Part shown: positions 1-9,168 of the stretch, one piece after another | Numbering within the stretch: the first letter of the stretch is position 1 | Layout of the letters: every line of letters begins with the position of its first letter | Assembly: GCF_022811705.1 (NCBI RefSeq) | Contig: NZ_CP094528.1 | Span: forward strand, 2,046,001-2,110,000 | Reading direction: 5' to 3' | Length of the DNA stretch: 64,000 bases | DNA from: Agromyces larvae | GTDB taxonomy: Bacteria > Actinomycetota > Actinomycetes > Actinomycetales > Microbacteriaceae | Position numbers and translations under genes: made by a program | The notes under the pieces: model-generated | Database searches by the model: none | What the model was told of the DNA's origin: nothing | The model's input: only the letters and a program-made list of their open reading frames with translations

Positions 1-8
1 GGGGGCCA

Positions 9-677
9 TCAGCGTTCGCCGAGGAGCGTGAGCACGGCGAGCACGCGACGGTGGTGCTCGGGAGACTCCTCGAGATCGAGTTTCTGCAGGATGCTGCGCA
101 CGTGCGTCTCGACCGTCTTCAGGCCGAGGAAGAGGGTCTGCGCGATGCCGCCGTTGGAGTAGCCCTGCGCCATGAGCTCGAGCACCGAGCGCTCGCGTTC
201 GGTGAGGCGCGCGAGCGGGTCGTCCGCGCGGGTGCGCTGCACGAGCTGTTCGACGACCTCGGGGTCGACGACCGAGCCGCCCGAGACGACGGTCTCGATG
301 GCGCGCACGAGGGTCTGCGGCTCCGAGACGCGCTCCTTCAGCAGGTAGCCGGTGCCGCTGCCGGCGCCCATGACGCGCACCGCGTACTCGGGGGTCGCGT
401 ACATCGACAGCAGCAGCACGCCGACCTGCGACTGCTCGGCGCGCAGCGTCTCGAGCGCGATGATGCCCTCGTCGCGGTACGACGGCGGCATCCGGATGTC
501 GAGCACCGCGGCATCCACCCCGCCGGCGTGCACCGCGTCGACCAGTTCGTCGCCGGTGCCGACCGAGGCGACGACCTGGATGCCGCCCGACTCGAGCACC
601 TTCTGGATGCCCTCGCGCAGCAGCAGCGCGTCGTCGGCGATCGCGACTCGGAGCGGTGCTGTGTCGGTCTCCGGCAT
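9..677 (-). CDS. LuxR-family two-component response regulator
   Basis: This 222-residue protein has an N-terminal receiver domain (about residues 9-130) and a C-terminal LuxR/NarL-type helix-turn-helix (about 157-215). The receiver has the acidic pair D15/D16, the phospho-acceptor D60 in VLDIRMPP, and the conserved lysine K114 in YLLKERV. The HTH starts at LTERERSVLELMAQG and carries the KTVETHVRSIL recognition region. It is a DNA-binding regulator that should be phosphorylated by a NarL-type sensor kinase. The gene upstream on the same strand is not a kinase, because the neighbour at 958 is divergent; the kinase may lie beyond the window edge. The ATG at 677 is preceded by GGAG nine bases upstream. 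The family is certain; the signal and targets are unknown. Confidence 0.93.
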   Translation of the reverse strand: MPETDTAPLRVAIADDALLLREGIQKVLESGGIQVVASVGTGDELVDAVHAGGVDAAVLDIRMPPSYRDEGIIALETLRAEQSQVGVLLLSMYATPEYAVRVMGAGSGTGYLLKERVSEPQTLVRAIETVVSGGSVVDPEVVEQLVQRTRADDPLARLTERERSVLELMAQGYSNGGIAQTLFLGLKTVETHVRSILQKLDLEESPEHHRRVLAVLTLLGER

Positions 678-957
678 CTGATCTCACTCCGATCGCTGCG
701 CGCACGCGCCACCCCGGGATCATCCCCGTTGCAACGTGAGGATACCGGCCTTCGGCGCGGCCGGACAGTGCAGGGCCCGACCCGCGTTCAGGGGACACCC
801 GGTCGGCCACCGCTCGGGGGCGCGGCGGCCGCTCGCCCGCCCGCGCCCCTGCTCAGGGCGCGCACCGGTGCGCCCGCCGCCCCGGCGTGCCACACTCGGA
901 GCCATCGGGCCGCGCGGATCGGCGGCCATCGCATGCGCCACCTGCCGAGAGGACCCC

Positions 958-3900
958 ATGGCCGCAGCCGCTTCCCCGCGCCGCGAACGACGCCGCGTCC
1001 GGGTCGTGTTCCTGCCGCCCGGCCGCTCGATCGCGCAGGAGTGCGCCGCGATCCGCGCGCGCACCGGTCACGAGCCGCTGCCGTCGGCGACGCGGACGCT
1101 GCGGATCGCGCTCGCGATGCGCGGCGGGGTGAGCCTCGCGGTCTGGATCGGCGGAGTCGCCGCCGAGGTCGACCTGCTGCGTCGCATCCGTCTCGTGGAC
1201 GTCGGCGACGAGACGTGGGCGATCGTGCCGTGCTCGCGGGGCGCCGAGCCGTCGCCCGCGATCGAGCGGCGCGTCGCCGAGTACGCCGCCCTGCTCGATC
1301 TCGCCGGCTACGACCGCGTCGAGGTCGACCTGCTCGCGGGCGCCAGCGCGGGCGGGCTCAACGCCGTCGTGTACGCGGTCGCCCAGCGGGCCGGCATGTC
1401 GCTCGACGGGCTGCTGCGCACGTGGAGCACGGTCGGCGGGTTCTGGGGCCTGCTGAACGAGCCCGGCGAGCGCGGCATCCTCGCCATCATGCGCGGCGAG
1501 GGGTACTTCCGGCGGCGGGTGCGCACCGCGCTCGGCGACCTGTACCTGGCACGCGGCGGGCACGACGACCTGGTGGCCGAGCACGTCAGCGTCGAACTCT
1601 CGACGACCGTCATCGACGCGCAGGACGAATACGAAGAGGATGCCTCGGACGGCCGCGGGCACTTCCACTTCGTCGGCAGCGACCGGCACCACCTCGACAA
1701 CCTCATCCCCCGGCGCGGCGCGCCCGACTATCCGGGCAAGCTCGCCGACGACCTCGAACAGCTCTGGCAGCTCGCGCTCGCGGCCCGTTCGACGTCGTCG
1801 CTCGCGGGCGGCTTCGAGCCTGCCCGCATCCCGTCGACCGAGTGGCCGGGGCCGGGCGACGCCGATCTGCCGGGCGACCCGGCCGCAGCCGATCCGCCGC
1901 CGCCCGAGCCCGGCACCGTCGCCGAGCGCGGCGACCTGCGGTTCGCGTTCGCGGTGCACCGGGCCCGCCGCGGCGAGCCGTACCGGGTGATCGACGGTGC
2001 GGTGTTCGACAACGTGCCCATCGACCGCGCCCTGCGGGCGGCGAAGCTGCTGCCGTCGGGGCGGCTCGCCGATCGCACGCTGCTGTTCCTCGACCCCGAG
2101 CCCGACCCGCCGCTCGGCGGCCCGGCGCCGTGGGATCCGGGTGCGTCGCGGTACTTCCGCGCGATCGGGGCGATGCTCTCGCGCAGCTTCCGGCGCGAGT
2201 CGGTCGCGCACGAGGCCGCCGAGCTCGGCCGGTTCAACGGGCAGCGGCTCGTGGAGGACGGCCGCCGGCTGAGCGGGGCGGCGCTCGCGGCGGGCGCGGC
2301 CACGACCCTCGAGGCGGTGCGCGAGCGCCGGCGCGCCTACGTGCGATCGCTCGGCGCGCAGGTCGCCGAACAGCTCGGCGACGCGCTCGCCCAGCCCTCG
2401 CTCTGGCAGTTGCACAGTCCGGGCCGCCGACGGCGGGCGTATCCCCCGATCGACCGGCAGTCGCTCGGCGTGCTCCAACGTCGGGCGGAAGCCCACTGGG
2501 TCGACCTCGCCGACGACGCCGCCCGGTGCGACGCGACCCTCGCCGGACCCGTCGCCCTCACCGATGCCGCGAACTGCGTGCTCGCGTGGGCGCGCGCGCT
2601 CGAAACGGTTCCGGATGCCCCGGGCTCCCGCCGCGGGCTGGTGCTCGCCTCGGTGCGACGCGCGGGGTACGCGGCACTCGTCGACGCCACCGGCAGCCGC
2701 GACGCACTCGTCGAGCAGGTGCTGCTCGATCGCCTGCGCCGGCTCGGCCCGCGGGACGCGCCGACCGTGGCCGACGCCGACCGTTGGCTCTCGGGCTGGA
2801 CGGCGACCGAGCACGAGATCCGCACCGCCCCGCACTGGCGTGCGCTGGATTCCGCCCTGACGGACCTCGTGCACCGCAGCGCCGAGGTCGAGCGCGAGGC
2901 ATCCGACCGCGGCGAAGCCCCGCCCGAGCCGTGGGCATCGTCGCCGTGGCGCGCGGTGCACCGGGTCGCCGGCTCGCTCTCCGCCGTCGATCTCGCGCCG
3001 CTCATGAACGCCGGCGGCGTGCCGCCCTCGCTCTCGCAGGTGACGTACTGGGCGATCGGCGTCGACGAGGAGCCGGCGAACCCGCGCGCGTACACCGCAC
3101 TGCTCGACGACAAGTTCCATACCCGGCTGCAGACGCTGCTGCGCACGCCGCGGCTGTCGGCGACGCGCATCGCCGACGACCTGCGGACGCCCGAGGCGGT
3201 GCCGCTCGACCGGCAGACCAAGCTCGCGGGGTACGGCGTCGGCAACTTCCTCGGGTTCCTCGCCGCCGAGTGGCGGGTGAACGACTGGTGGTGGGGCCGG
3301 CTCGACGGGTCGGCCGGGCTGGTCAGGTACCTGGGCCGCGAGCTGCCGGCCGACGAGGTCGCCGATCGCGTGCGGCGGGTGCAGGGCACGGTGCTGGAGC
3401 AGGCCGACGAGCCGCGCTACCGAGAGCAGTCGCCGTTCGACGGCGCGGTCGGCGGGGATGCGGAGCGGCAGGCGACGACCTCGAGCGCGGATGCCTCGCC
3501 GGCGCGATCTGCGCGTGCCGATGCGGCGGCGGCTCGTGAGGGACGGCGCGCCCGGGGGGCATCCGGAGCCGCGGAGCCGGACGGAGCGGCACCCGACCCC
3601 GTGGCTGCGCCGCTCTCCCGGACGGTCGCGCCCGACGCGCCCGACGACGCCGACCGGCTGCGGGCGCGCATGCGCGCCGGAACCGACACGCTCTGGAACC
3701 TCGCCCCGTCGTACCGGTTCGCGCTCGCCTCGCGCGCGCTGCGCCAGCTCGACCGCGCCGCCCGACCGGCGAACCGCGTGGTGCTCGTGGTGATGCAGCT
3801 CGTGCTCGCCGTACTGCGGCCCGTCTTCGTGGTGCTGCCGACCGCGGCCGATCCGGCGCGGCTCGCCGCCGTGGCCGGCATCGTCGCCGCGGCGGCCTGG

Positions 3901-4734
3901 CTGCTCACCTGGACGACCTTCGCACCCTCTGCGCTCGCGGTCGGCGTGGCCTGGTCGGTGCTCGGCGTGGTGGTCGTCTCGCTCGGCATCGGCGTCGCCC
4001 GCGGATTCGCGCGGTGGGCGGCGGTGGCGCGGGCGCTGCCCGACGGCGACCTGCGGCGCCAGGTCTCCGACGCCCGCCGGCACGCGATCGGCCCGACCCT
4101 GCGCTACGGCCTCGTCGCCCTCGCGAGCCTCGCGCCGCTGTGGATCGCACTCGCCCGCGTGAACCTCGTGATGATCGTGCTGTGCGCCGGCGTGACCGTT
4201 GTGCTCGTCGCCCTCTCGGTGCGATCGACGAGCGCGGCCCGACGCACGACCGTGCGCGGCCGGCGCATCCGCAGCGCGGGCCTGCTCGCCGTCTTCGCGC
4301 TGCTCGGCGGCGTGCTGCCCGCGCTGCAGCTCGCCGCCGCGCAGTGGCCGGCCGGCGTGCCCGACTGGGTCGAACGGGTGCTGCAGCCGCCGCTCGCCTC
4401 GGATCTGCCGATCCTCACGGTCTGCGCGATCCTCGCCGCGTTCACCCTCACGGTGGGCTGGCTGCCCGTGCGGTTCGGACGTGCCGCGCGCACCCGCTCG
4501 AACGGCATCGACTGGATGTCGCTCCCCCTGATCGCGAGCGCGTACTCGCTGGCGGCGGGCCTCGTCGTCGACCTCGCGCTGTCTGGGCTCGACCCGCTGC
4601 CGCGCACGTCGGTCGCCGTCGTCGTCTTCATCCTCGTCTGGGGCAACCTCGTGTGGTGGCTGCCCGAGGCGCGCCGCCGCGAGCTGCCCCGCGGCGACGG
4701 CCTGGTGCGGACGCCGCTGCGCTCGCGCCGCTGA
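958..4734 (+). CDS. Large patatin-like phospholipase with C-terminal membrane segments
   Basis: This 1258-residue protein has the patatin lipase signature. A glycine-rich oxyanion loop (MRGGVSLAVW) lies near residue 54, the nucleophile motif GASAG near 128, and the catalytic-dyad aspartate in DGAVFDN near 346. It fits the bacterial patatin-related DUF3376 group, which is much longer than classical patatins. The long middle region is helical and of unknown role. The last 300 or so residues contain several hydrophobic segments (from about 940), so the enzyme is probably membrane-anchored and acts on lipid acyl esters. I chose the ATG at 958 because GAGAGG lies six bases upstream; the open frame continues upstream to 736 without a better start. 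It stands alone, divergent from the response regulator. Confidence 0.85.
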   Translation: MAAAASPRRERRRVRVVFLPPGRSIAQECAAIRARTGHEPLPSATRTLRIALAMRGGVSLAVWIGGVAAEVDLLRRIRLVDVGDETWAIVPCSRGAEPSPAIERRVAEYAALLDLAGYDRVEVDLLAGASAGGLNAVVYAVAQRAGMSLDGLLRTWSTVGGFWGLLNEPGERGILAIMRGEGYFRRRVRTALGDLYLARGGHDDLVAEHVSVELSTTVIDAQDEYEEDASDGRGHFHFVGSDRHHLDNLIPRRGAPDYPGKLADDLEQLWQLALAARSTSSLAGGFEPARIPSTEWPGPGDADLPGDPAAADPPPPEPGTVAERGDLRFAFAVHRARRGEPYRVIDGAVFDNVPIDRALRAAKLLPSGRLADRTLLFLDPEPDPPLGGPAPWDPGASRYFRAIGAMLSRSFRRESVAHEAAELGRFNGQRLVEDGRRLSGAALAAGAATTLEAVRERRRAYVRSLGAQVAEQLGDALAQPSLWQLHSPGRRRRAYPPIDRQSLGVLQRRAEAHWVDLADDAARCDATLAGPVALTDAANCVLAWARALETVPDAPGSRRGLVLASVRRAGYAALVDATGSRDALVEQVLLDRLRRLGPRDAPTVADADRWLSGWTATEHEIRTAPHWRALDSALTDLVHRSAEVEREASDRGEAPPEPWASSPWRAVHRVAGSLSAVDLAPLMNAGGVPPSLSQVTYWAIGVDEEPANPRAYTALLDDKFHTRLQTLLRTPRLSATRIADDLRTPEAVPLDRQTKLAGYGVGNFLGFLAAEWRVNDWWWGRLDGSAGLVRYLGRELPADEVADRVRRVQGTVLEQADEPRYREQSPFDGAVGGDAERQATTSSADASPARSARADAAAAREGRRARGASGAAEPDGAAPDPVAAPLSRTVAPDAPDDADRLRARMRAGTDTLWNLAPSYRFALASRALRQLDRAARPANRVVLVVMQLVLAVLRPVFVVLPTAADPARLAAVAGIVAAAAWLLTWTTFAPSALAVGVAWSVLGVVVVSLGIGVARGFARWAAVARALPDGDLRRQVSDARRHAIGPTLRYGLVALASLAPLWIALARVNLVMIVLCAGVTVVLVALSVRSTSAARRTTVRGRRIRSAGLLAVFALLGGVLPALQLAAAQWPAGVPDWVERVLQPPLASDLPILTVCAILAAFTLTVGWLPVRFGRAARTRSNGIDWMSLPLIASAYSLAAGLVVDLALSGLDPLPRTSVAVVVFILVWGNLVWWLPEARRRELPRGDGLVRTPLRSRR

Positions 4735-4755
4735 CCGCCCGCAGTTGTCCGGTGC

Positions 4756-4818
4756 CCCCGGCCCCGGCCCCAGGCCCCGGCCCGGCCCCGGCCCCGGCGC
4801 CCGGCCCCGGCCCCGGCT
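4756..4818. repeat. GGCCCC-type low-complexity tract
   Basis: Just past the patatin-like gene is a tandem array of GGCCCC/CCCCGG hexamer-like units with slight interruptions. It is the first part of the low-complexity convergent junction between that gene and the ABC exporter. Confidence 0.8.
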
Positions 4819-4826
4819 CGTGCCGC

Positions 4827-4887
4827 TGCGCCACTTCGGCGGCCTCTGCGCCAGCCGATGTGGCGCGGAGGTTGCCGACGTGGCGCG
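4827..4887. repeat. Double-decker palindrome, family A copy 1 (degenerate)
   Basis: The left arm is TGCGCCACTTCGGCG (4827-4841). An inner dyad GCGCCA...TGGCGC sits in the middle, and a decayed right arm (4873-4887) still ends in GTGGCGCG. The copy lies between two convergent 3' ends (genes ending at 4734 and 5033). The same element recurs at 39767, 41766, 61554 and 61717. This is the most diverged copy; the left arm is intact. Confidence 0.85.
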
Positions 4888-4967
4888 CGCGAGGAGCGGC
4901 GCGGGCGCGCGCCGGGCACGGCGCCGGCGGGGGCGGGCGCGCGCCGGCGCGCGCGGGCGGGCGCCGG

Positions 4968-5003
4968 CGGGGGCGGGCGGGGGGCGGGCGGGCGGGCGGG
5001 CGG
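4968..5003 (+). repeat. G-run tract with G-quadruplex potential
   Basis: The plus strand carries at least five runs of three or more G separated by single C residues, including GGGCGGGCGGGCGGGCGG. This satisfies the usual G3N1 quadruplex pattern. It lies 3' to both convergent flanking genes. A structural role is inference. Confidence 0.7.
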
Positions 5004-5032
5004 TCGCGACCCGGGCGCGGGGGCGCGCGGCA

Positions 5033-6841
5033 CTACACGAGCGAGTCCTTCCAGGCCGAGTGCAGGGCCGCGAACCGGCCGCCGCCGCCGATGAGCTCGT
5101 CGGGCGAGCCGTCCTCGACGATGCGGCCGTGCTCCATCACGAGCACCCGGTCGGCGATCGCGACCGTCGAGAGCCGGTGCGCAATGATGACCGCGGTGCG
5201 CCCTGCGAGCAGGGTCTGCAGCCCGTCCTGCACGGCGCGCTCGCTCGGGATGTCGAGCGAGCTCGTCGCCTCGTCGAGGATGAGCACGGCCGGGTTCGCG
5301 AGGAACGCCCGCGCGAACGAGATGAGCTGGCGCTGCCCGGCGCTCACCCGGCCTCCGCGTTTGTTCACGTCGGTGTCGTAGCCGTTCGGCAGCGACTCGA
5401 TGAACTCGTGCGCACCGACGGCCTTCGCCGCCCGCACGATCTCGGAGAGCGGGGCATCCGGCCGGCCCAGGCCGATGTTGTCGGCCACCGACCCGCTGAA
5501 CAGGTACGCCTCCTGGGTGACCATGACGATCGCGCGCCGCAAGTCCTTCGGGTGCAGCCGCGCGAGGTCCACGCCGTCGAGGCTCACCGTTCCGGTCGAC
5601 GGGTCGTAGAAGCGAGCGATGAGCTTCGCGAGCGTCGACTTGCCGGCACCGGTCGACCCGACGAGCGCGACGGTCTGGCCCGCCGGGATCTCGAGGTCGA
5701 AGCGCGGCAGGATGACCCGGTCGGGCGTGTACGCGAACTCGACGCCGTCGAAGCGCACGTCGCCCGATGCCGTCCAGAGGTCGACCGGCTCGGACGGGTC
5801 GGGCACGCTCGGCTCCTCCTCGAGCACGCCCGAGATCTTCTCGAGCGCGCTCGCCGCCGACTGGTACGAGTTGTAGAACATCGCGAGCTCTTCCATGGGG
5901 TCGAAGAACCGCTTGGTGTACAGCACCGCGGCCAGCAGCACGCCGACCTCGATGCCGCCGTCGACGACGCGGAACCCGCCGATGAGCAGTACCGCCGCGA
6001 CCGCTGCGTACCCCATGAGGTTGAGCAGCGGGTTGTAGATCGCGAACAGCCCGAGCACGCGCGCGTTCACGTCGCGGTAGTCCTCGACGAGTTCGCCGAA
6101 CTCGCGCTCGTTGCGCGACTCCTTGCGGAACGCCTGCACCGCCCGGATGCCGGTCATGGTCTCGACGAACTGCACGATGAGCTTCGCGCTCGCCACCCGC
6201 GAGCGGCGGAAGTACGCCTGCGAGCGCAACTGGAACCAGCGGGTGAGGAACGCCAGCGGCACGAGCGCCGCGAGCAGCACCAGCCCGCTCAGCCAGTCGA
6301 GCCAGACCAGCGCGATCGCGGTGAACACCATGTAGAGCACGCCGCGGATGAGCTGGTTGATGCCCTCGTCGAGAAGCTCGCGGATCGCGTCGAGGTCGCT
6401 CGTCTGGCGCGAGATGATGCGGCCCGACGTGTACGACTCGTGGAACTCGAGCGAGAGCTTCTGCGTGTGCAGGAACACCCGCGTCCGCAGGTCGATGAGC
6501 ACGGCCTGGCTGATCCGCGCCGCGAGCCGGATGTACGCCGCGATGAGGAACGCGCCCACGGCACCGGTGAGCAGGTAGGCGAGGCCGGCGAGGCCCACCG
6601 GCATCCAGTCCTGCGCGAGCAGCGCCGGAAGCCCCTGGTCGATGCCGAATGCGATGATCGCGGGCCCCGCGACCTGCGCGGCCGTGGAAACGACGACGAT
6701 CGCGAGCGTCGCCCACAGCAGCCGCCGCACGGGGTGCAGCAGCGAGCCGAGCAGCCGCAGGCTGCGGATGCGCAGCGCCTTCGACTCGGCCTTCGTGTAC
6801 TCGTGGCGTTCTTCGCCCTGCACGCCGATCACCGTGCTCAT
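5033..6841 (-). CDS. ABC exporter half-transporter, canonical ATPase subunit
   Basis: This 602-residue protein has an N-terminal six-helix ABC exporter membrane domain and a C-terminal nucleotide-binding domain. The Walker A is GSTGAGKST, the Walker B is [12 protein letters not shown] with the catalytic glutamate, and the H-loop follows in IIAHRLSTV. The ABC signature is altered to VSAGQ instead of LSGGQ. With the upstream gene it should form a heterodimeric multidrug-type exporter; its altered signature would complete the degenerate site of the partner. The ATG at 6841 shares ATGA with the stop of the upstream gene, so translation is coupled. The substrate cannot be told from sequence. Confidence 0.92.
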   Translation of the reverse strand: MSTVIGVQGEERHEYTKAESKALRIRSLRLLGSLLHPVRRLLWATLAIVVVSTAAQVAGPAIIAFGIDQGLPALLAQDWMPVGLAGLAYLLTGAVGAFLIAAYIRLAARISQAVLIDLRTRVFLHTQKLSLEFHESYTSGRIISRQTSDLDAIRELLDEGINQLIRGVLYMVFTAIALVWLDWLSGLVLLAALVPLAFLTRWFQLRSQAYFRRSRVASAKLIVQFVETMTGIRAVQAFRKESRNEREFGELVEDYRDVNARVLGLFAIYNPLLNLMGYAAVAAVLLIGGFRVVDGGIEVGVLLAAVLYTKRFFDPMEELAMFYNSYQSAASALEKISGVLEEEPSVPDPSEPVDLWTASGDVRFDGVEFAYTPDRVILPRFDLEIPAGQTVALVGSTGAGKSTLAKLIARFYDPSTGTVSLDGVDLARLHPKDLRRAIVMVTQEAYLFSGSVADNIGLGRPDAPLSEIVRAAKAVGAHEFIESLPNGYDTDVNKRGGRVSAGQRQLISFARAFLANPAVLILDEATSSLDIPSERAVQDGLQTLLAGRTAVIIAHRLSTVAIADRVLVMEHGRIVEDGSPDELIGGGGRFAALHSAWKDSLV

Positions 6842-8742
6842 CGGATCGCCTCCTTCCGGTCGTCGTCGAGCAATCGGTCGGATGCCTCGGCCTCCGCGCG
6901 CCGCTCGTCCTCTTCGAGGCTGGAGATGACGTACCGGTAGTGCTCGGACTCGCGCAGCAGCTCGGAATGGGTGCCGACCGCCGTGATGCGCCCCTCCTCG
7001 AGCAGCGCGACCCGGTCGGCGAGCATCACGGTCGACGGGCGGTGCGCCACGATCAGCGCCGTGGTCTCGGCGAGCACCGTGCGCAGCTCTGCCTCGACCC
7101 GCGCCTCGGTGGCGACGTCGAGCGCCGACAGGGGGTCGTCGAGCACCAGCACCGACGGCTTCGCCGCGACGGCGCGCGCGAGCGCGAGCCGCTGCCGCTG
7201 CCCGCCCGAGAGGCTCATGCCCTCTTCGCCGACCTTCGTGTCGACGCCGTCGGGCAGGTCGTACGCGAAGCCGGCCTGCGCGATGCGCAGGGCCTCGTCG
7301 AGCACCCGCTCGGCCTCGGCGGCGACCGCGGGGTCGGCGTCGGCTGCCTCGCGGCCGAGTTCGGGGCGGCCGAGCAGCACGTTGTCCCGCACCGACGCCG
7401 AGAACAGCGTCGCGTCCTCGAAGGCCATCGCGATGTGACGCCGCAGTTCGTCGCGCGTGAGCGCGCGGACATCCACGCCGTCGATCGTGACCGAACCGTC
7501 GGTGACGTCGTAGAGCCGCGTCGTGAGCGCGGTCATGGTCGTCTTGCCCGAACCGGTGAGTCCGACGAGCGCCATCGTCTCCCCCGGCTGCAGGACGAGG
7601 TCGACGCCGTCGAGCAGGTCGCCGAACCGGTCGGGCGAGTCCTGGTACCGGAAGTGGACGTCGTTGAACGCGAGCTCGCCGCGCGGGCGCTCGACCGCGG
7701 CGGCGCGCTCGGGGTCGGTGATCTCGTTCTCGGTGTCCATGATGTCGAAGAACCGGTCGGTCGCGGTGCGCGCGTCGAGCGAGAACGCGAGCAGGAACCC
7801 GATCGACTCGATCGGCCAGGCGAGCACCGCCGCGGTCGCGAAGAACGCGACGAGCTGGCCCACCGAGAGCTGCCCCTGCGAGGCCATCCAGACGCCGAGT
7901 GCGAGGCAGATCGACAGCGCGACGGCGGGCACGATGAGGATCCACACCCAGATGTTCGCGTCGAGCCTGGCCTTCTCGATCTCGGTCGAGCGCAGCGACT
8001 CGGCCTGCTCGCGGAACGAGCGCAGCGCGTGCTTGCCGCGGCCGAAGGCCTTCAGCACGCGGATGCCGTGCACCGACTCCTCGACCATCGTCGCGAGGTC
8101 GCCCGACTGATCCTGGCTGCGGCGGGCCACCTCGGAGTAGCGCCCTTCGAAGCGGTAGCCGACGATCCAGAGCGGCACGGCGCAGGCGAGGAACACGATG
8201 CCGAGCACCCAGCTCATCGAGATGAGGATCACGGCACCGGCGACGAGCACCAGCAGGTTGCCGACGAGCAGGATGAGCCCGAACGCGAGCCAGCGCCGGA
8301 TGAGCCCGAGGTCGCTGACCGCGCGGGAGAGGAGCTGGCCGCTCGGCCAGCGGTCGTGGAAGCTGACCGGCAGGTCCTGGAGGCGCGCGTAGAGCGCGTT
8401 GCGCATCCGCGCCTCGATCTTGGTCGTCGGCCCGATCACGAGCCAGCGCCGCAGCGCGAACATGGCGGCCTCGGCGGCGCCGAGCCCGAACACGAGCAGC
8501 GCGAGCGGCACCACCTGGTCGCGCTCGCCGTGCGCGAGCGGGCCGTCGACGATCTGCTCGAGCACCTGCGGCACGGCGAGCGCGATGAGCTGCGCGGCGA
8601 GATAGGCGAACATGCTGCCGACGATGGCGGGCATCGCCGGGCCGACGAAGGTGTGCAGGCGCCAGAGCGTGCGAACGGCGCCGAGGCGCGGCGCGGCCTG
8701 CTGGTCGGAGGGCGGGTGCTGGTGGTCGTGCGCGGTGGTCAC
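6838..8742 (-). CDS. ABC exporter half-transporter, degenerate ATPase subunit
   Basis: This 634-residue protein is the first gene of the exporter pair. It has a membrane domain of six helices, then an ATPase domain with Walker [10 protein letters not shown], an intact LSGGQRQR signature, and Walker [13 protein letters not shown]. The residue after the Walker B aspartate is Asp where active ATPases have Glu, a known mark of the degenerate site in heterodimeric exporters. The histidine-rich N-terminus (AHDHQHPP) is unconserved. I start it at the GTG at 8742, which has GGAAGG a few bases upstream; the frame stays open to 8985 but lacks a better site. It overlaps the next gene by four bases. Confidence 0.9.
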   Translation of the reverse strand: MTTAHDHQHPPSDQQAAPRLGAVRTLWRLHTFVGPAMPAIVGSMFAYLAAQLIALAVPQVLEQIVDGPLAHGERDQVVPLALLVFGLGAAEAAMFALRRWLVIGPTTKIEARMRNALYARLQDLPVSFHDRWPSGQLLSRAVSDLGLIRRWLAFGLILLVGNLLVLVAGAVILISMSWVLGIVFLACAVPLWIVGYRFEGRYSEVARRSQDQSGDLATMVEESVHGIRVLKAFGRGKHALRSFREQAESLRSTEIEKARLDANIWVWILIVPAVALSICLALGVWMASQGQLSVGQLVAFFATAAVLAWPIESIGFLLAFSLDARTATDRFFDIMDTENEITDPERAAAVERPRGELAFNDVHFRYQDSPDRFGDLLDGVDLVLQPGETMALVGLTGSGKTTMTALTTRLYDVTDGSVTIDGVDVRALTRDELRRHIAMAFEDATLFSASVRDNVLLGRPELGREAADADPAVAAEAERVLDEALRIAQAGFAYDLPDGVDTKVGEEGMSLSGGQRQRLALARAVAAKPSVLVLDDPLSALDVATEARVEAELRTVLAETTALIVAHRPSTVMLADRVALLEEGRITAVGTHSELLRESEHYRYVISSLEEDERRAEAEASDRLLDDDRKEAIR

Positions 8743-9168
8743 GCGGAATCCTTCCGGAATGGCGGTCCGGTCGTGCGCGGCAGCGCGCAGCGGTCGGACG
8801 AAGAGCGGGATCGAGTATCGCGAACGGTCGCGAGGGCGGTCGACGGATGCGTCGCACCGATGGAGTTCGGGGCCGGAGCCGGTCCGGCGAGACGGTGGGC
8901 GGCGGCTACCCGGCGTATTCGACGTGCGCGAGGCGACGGCGCGCAGAGCCGAAAACCGCCGTGGTAGGGGCGTCGGTGTCGGCAATCTGCATGGTGTCCT
9001 CCAGCGTCTTCATCGATCGGCTTCGCGGATCGCGCGCAGCCAGCCCTTCAGACTATGGGTGTCGGGCGATTGCACGCAACATCCCCTCCGGGCATAGGCT
9101 GGCCCGCATCGTCTCCGCCCGACCCTCGTTCCTTCCCGGGCGGTCACCCCGACGACGAGGAGACCCGG
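8743..9168. other. Divergent intergenic region between two ABC operons
   Basis: This 426-base region separates the minus-strand exporter pair from the plus-strand FtsX-type operon, so it must hold promoters for both. I see a plausible plus-strand promoter near 9070-9100 (listed separately). A weak GATACT-like element for the minus strand reads from about 8813-8818. Nothing else, including any convincing small gene, is visible. Confidence 0.5.
9070..9100 (+). promoter_or_regulatory. Candidate promoter of the FtsX-type ABC operon
   Basis: TTGCAC at 9070-9075 and TAGGCT at 9095-9100 are 19 bases apart, slightly long. They lie about 70 bases before the GTG start at 9169, which has GAGGAGA just upstream. 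This is pattern-based only. Confidence 0.4.

Noticed and set aside
9..677. A sensor kinase partner for the response regulator within the window
   Set aside because: No histidine kinase domain is visible on either strand near 1-960; the partner, if linked, is outside the window.
51..3539. A 1162-residue open frame on the plus strand, over the response regulator and patatin genes
   Set aside because: It is Arg/Ala-rich, lacks recognisable motifs, and overlaps real genes in other frames. Long shadow frames are expected in very GC-rich DNA.
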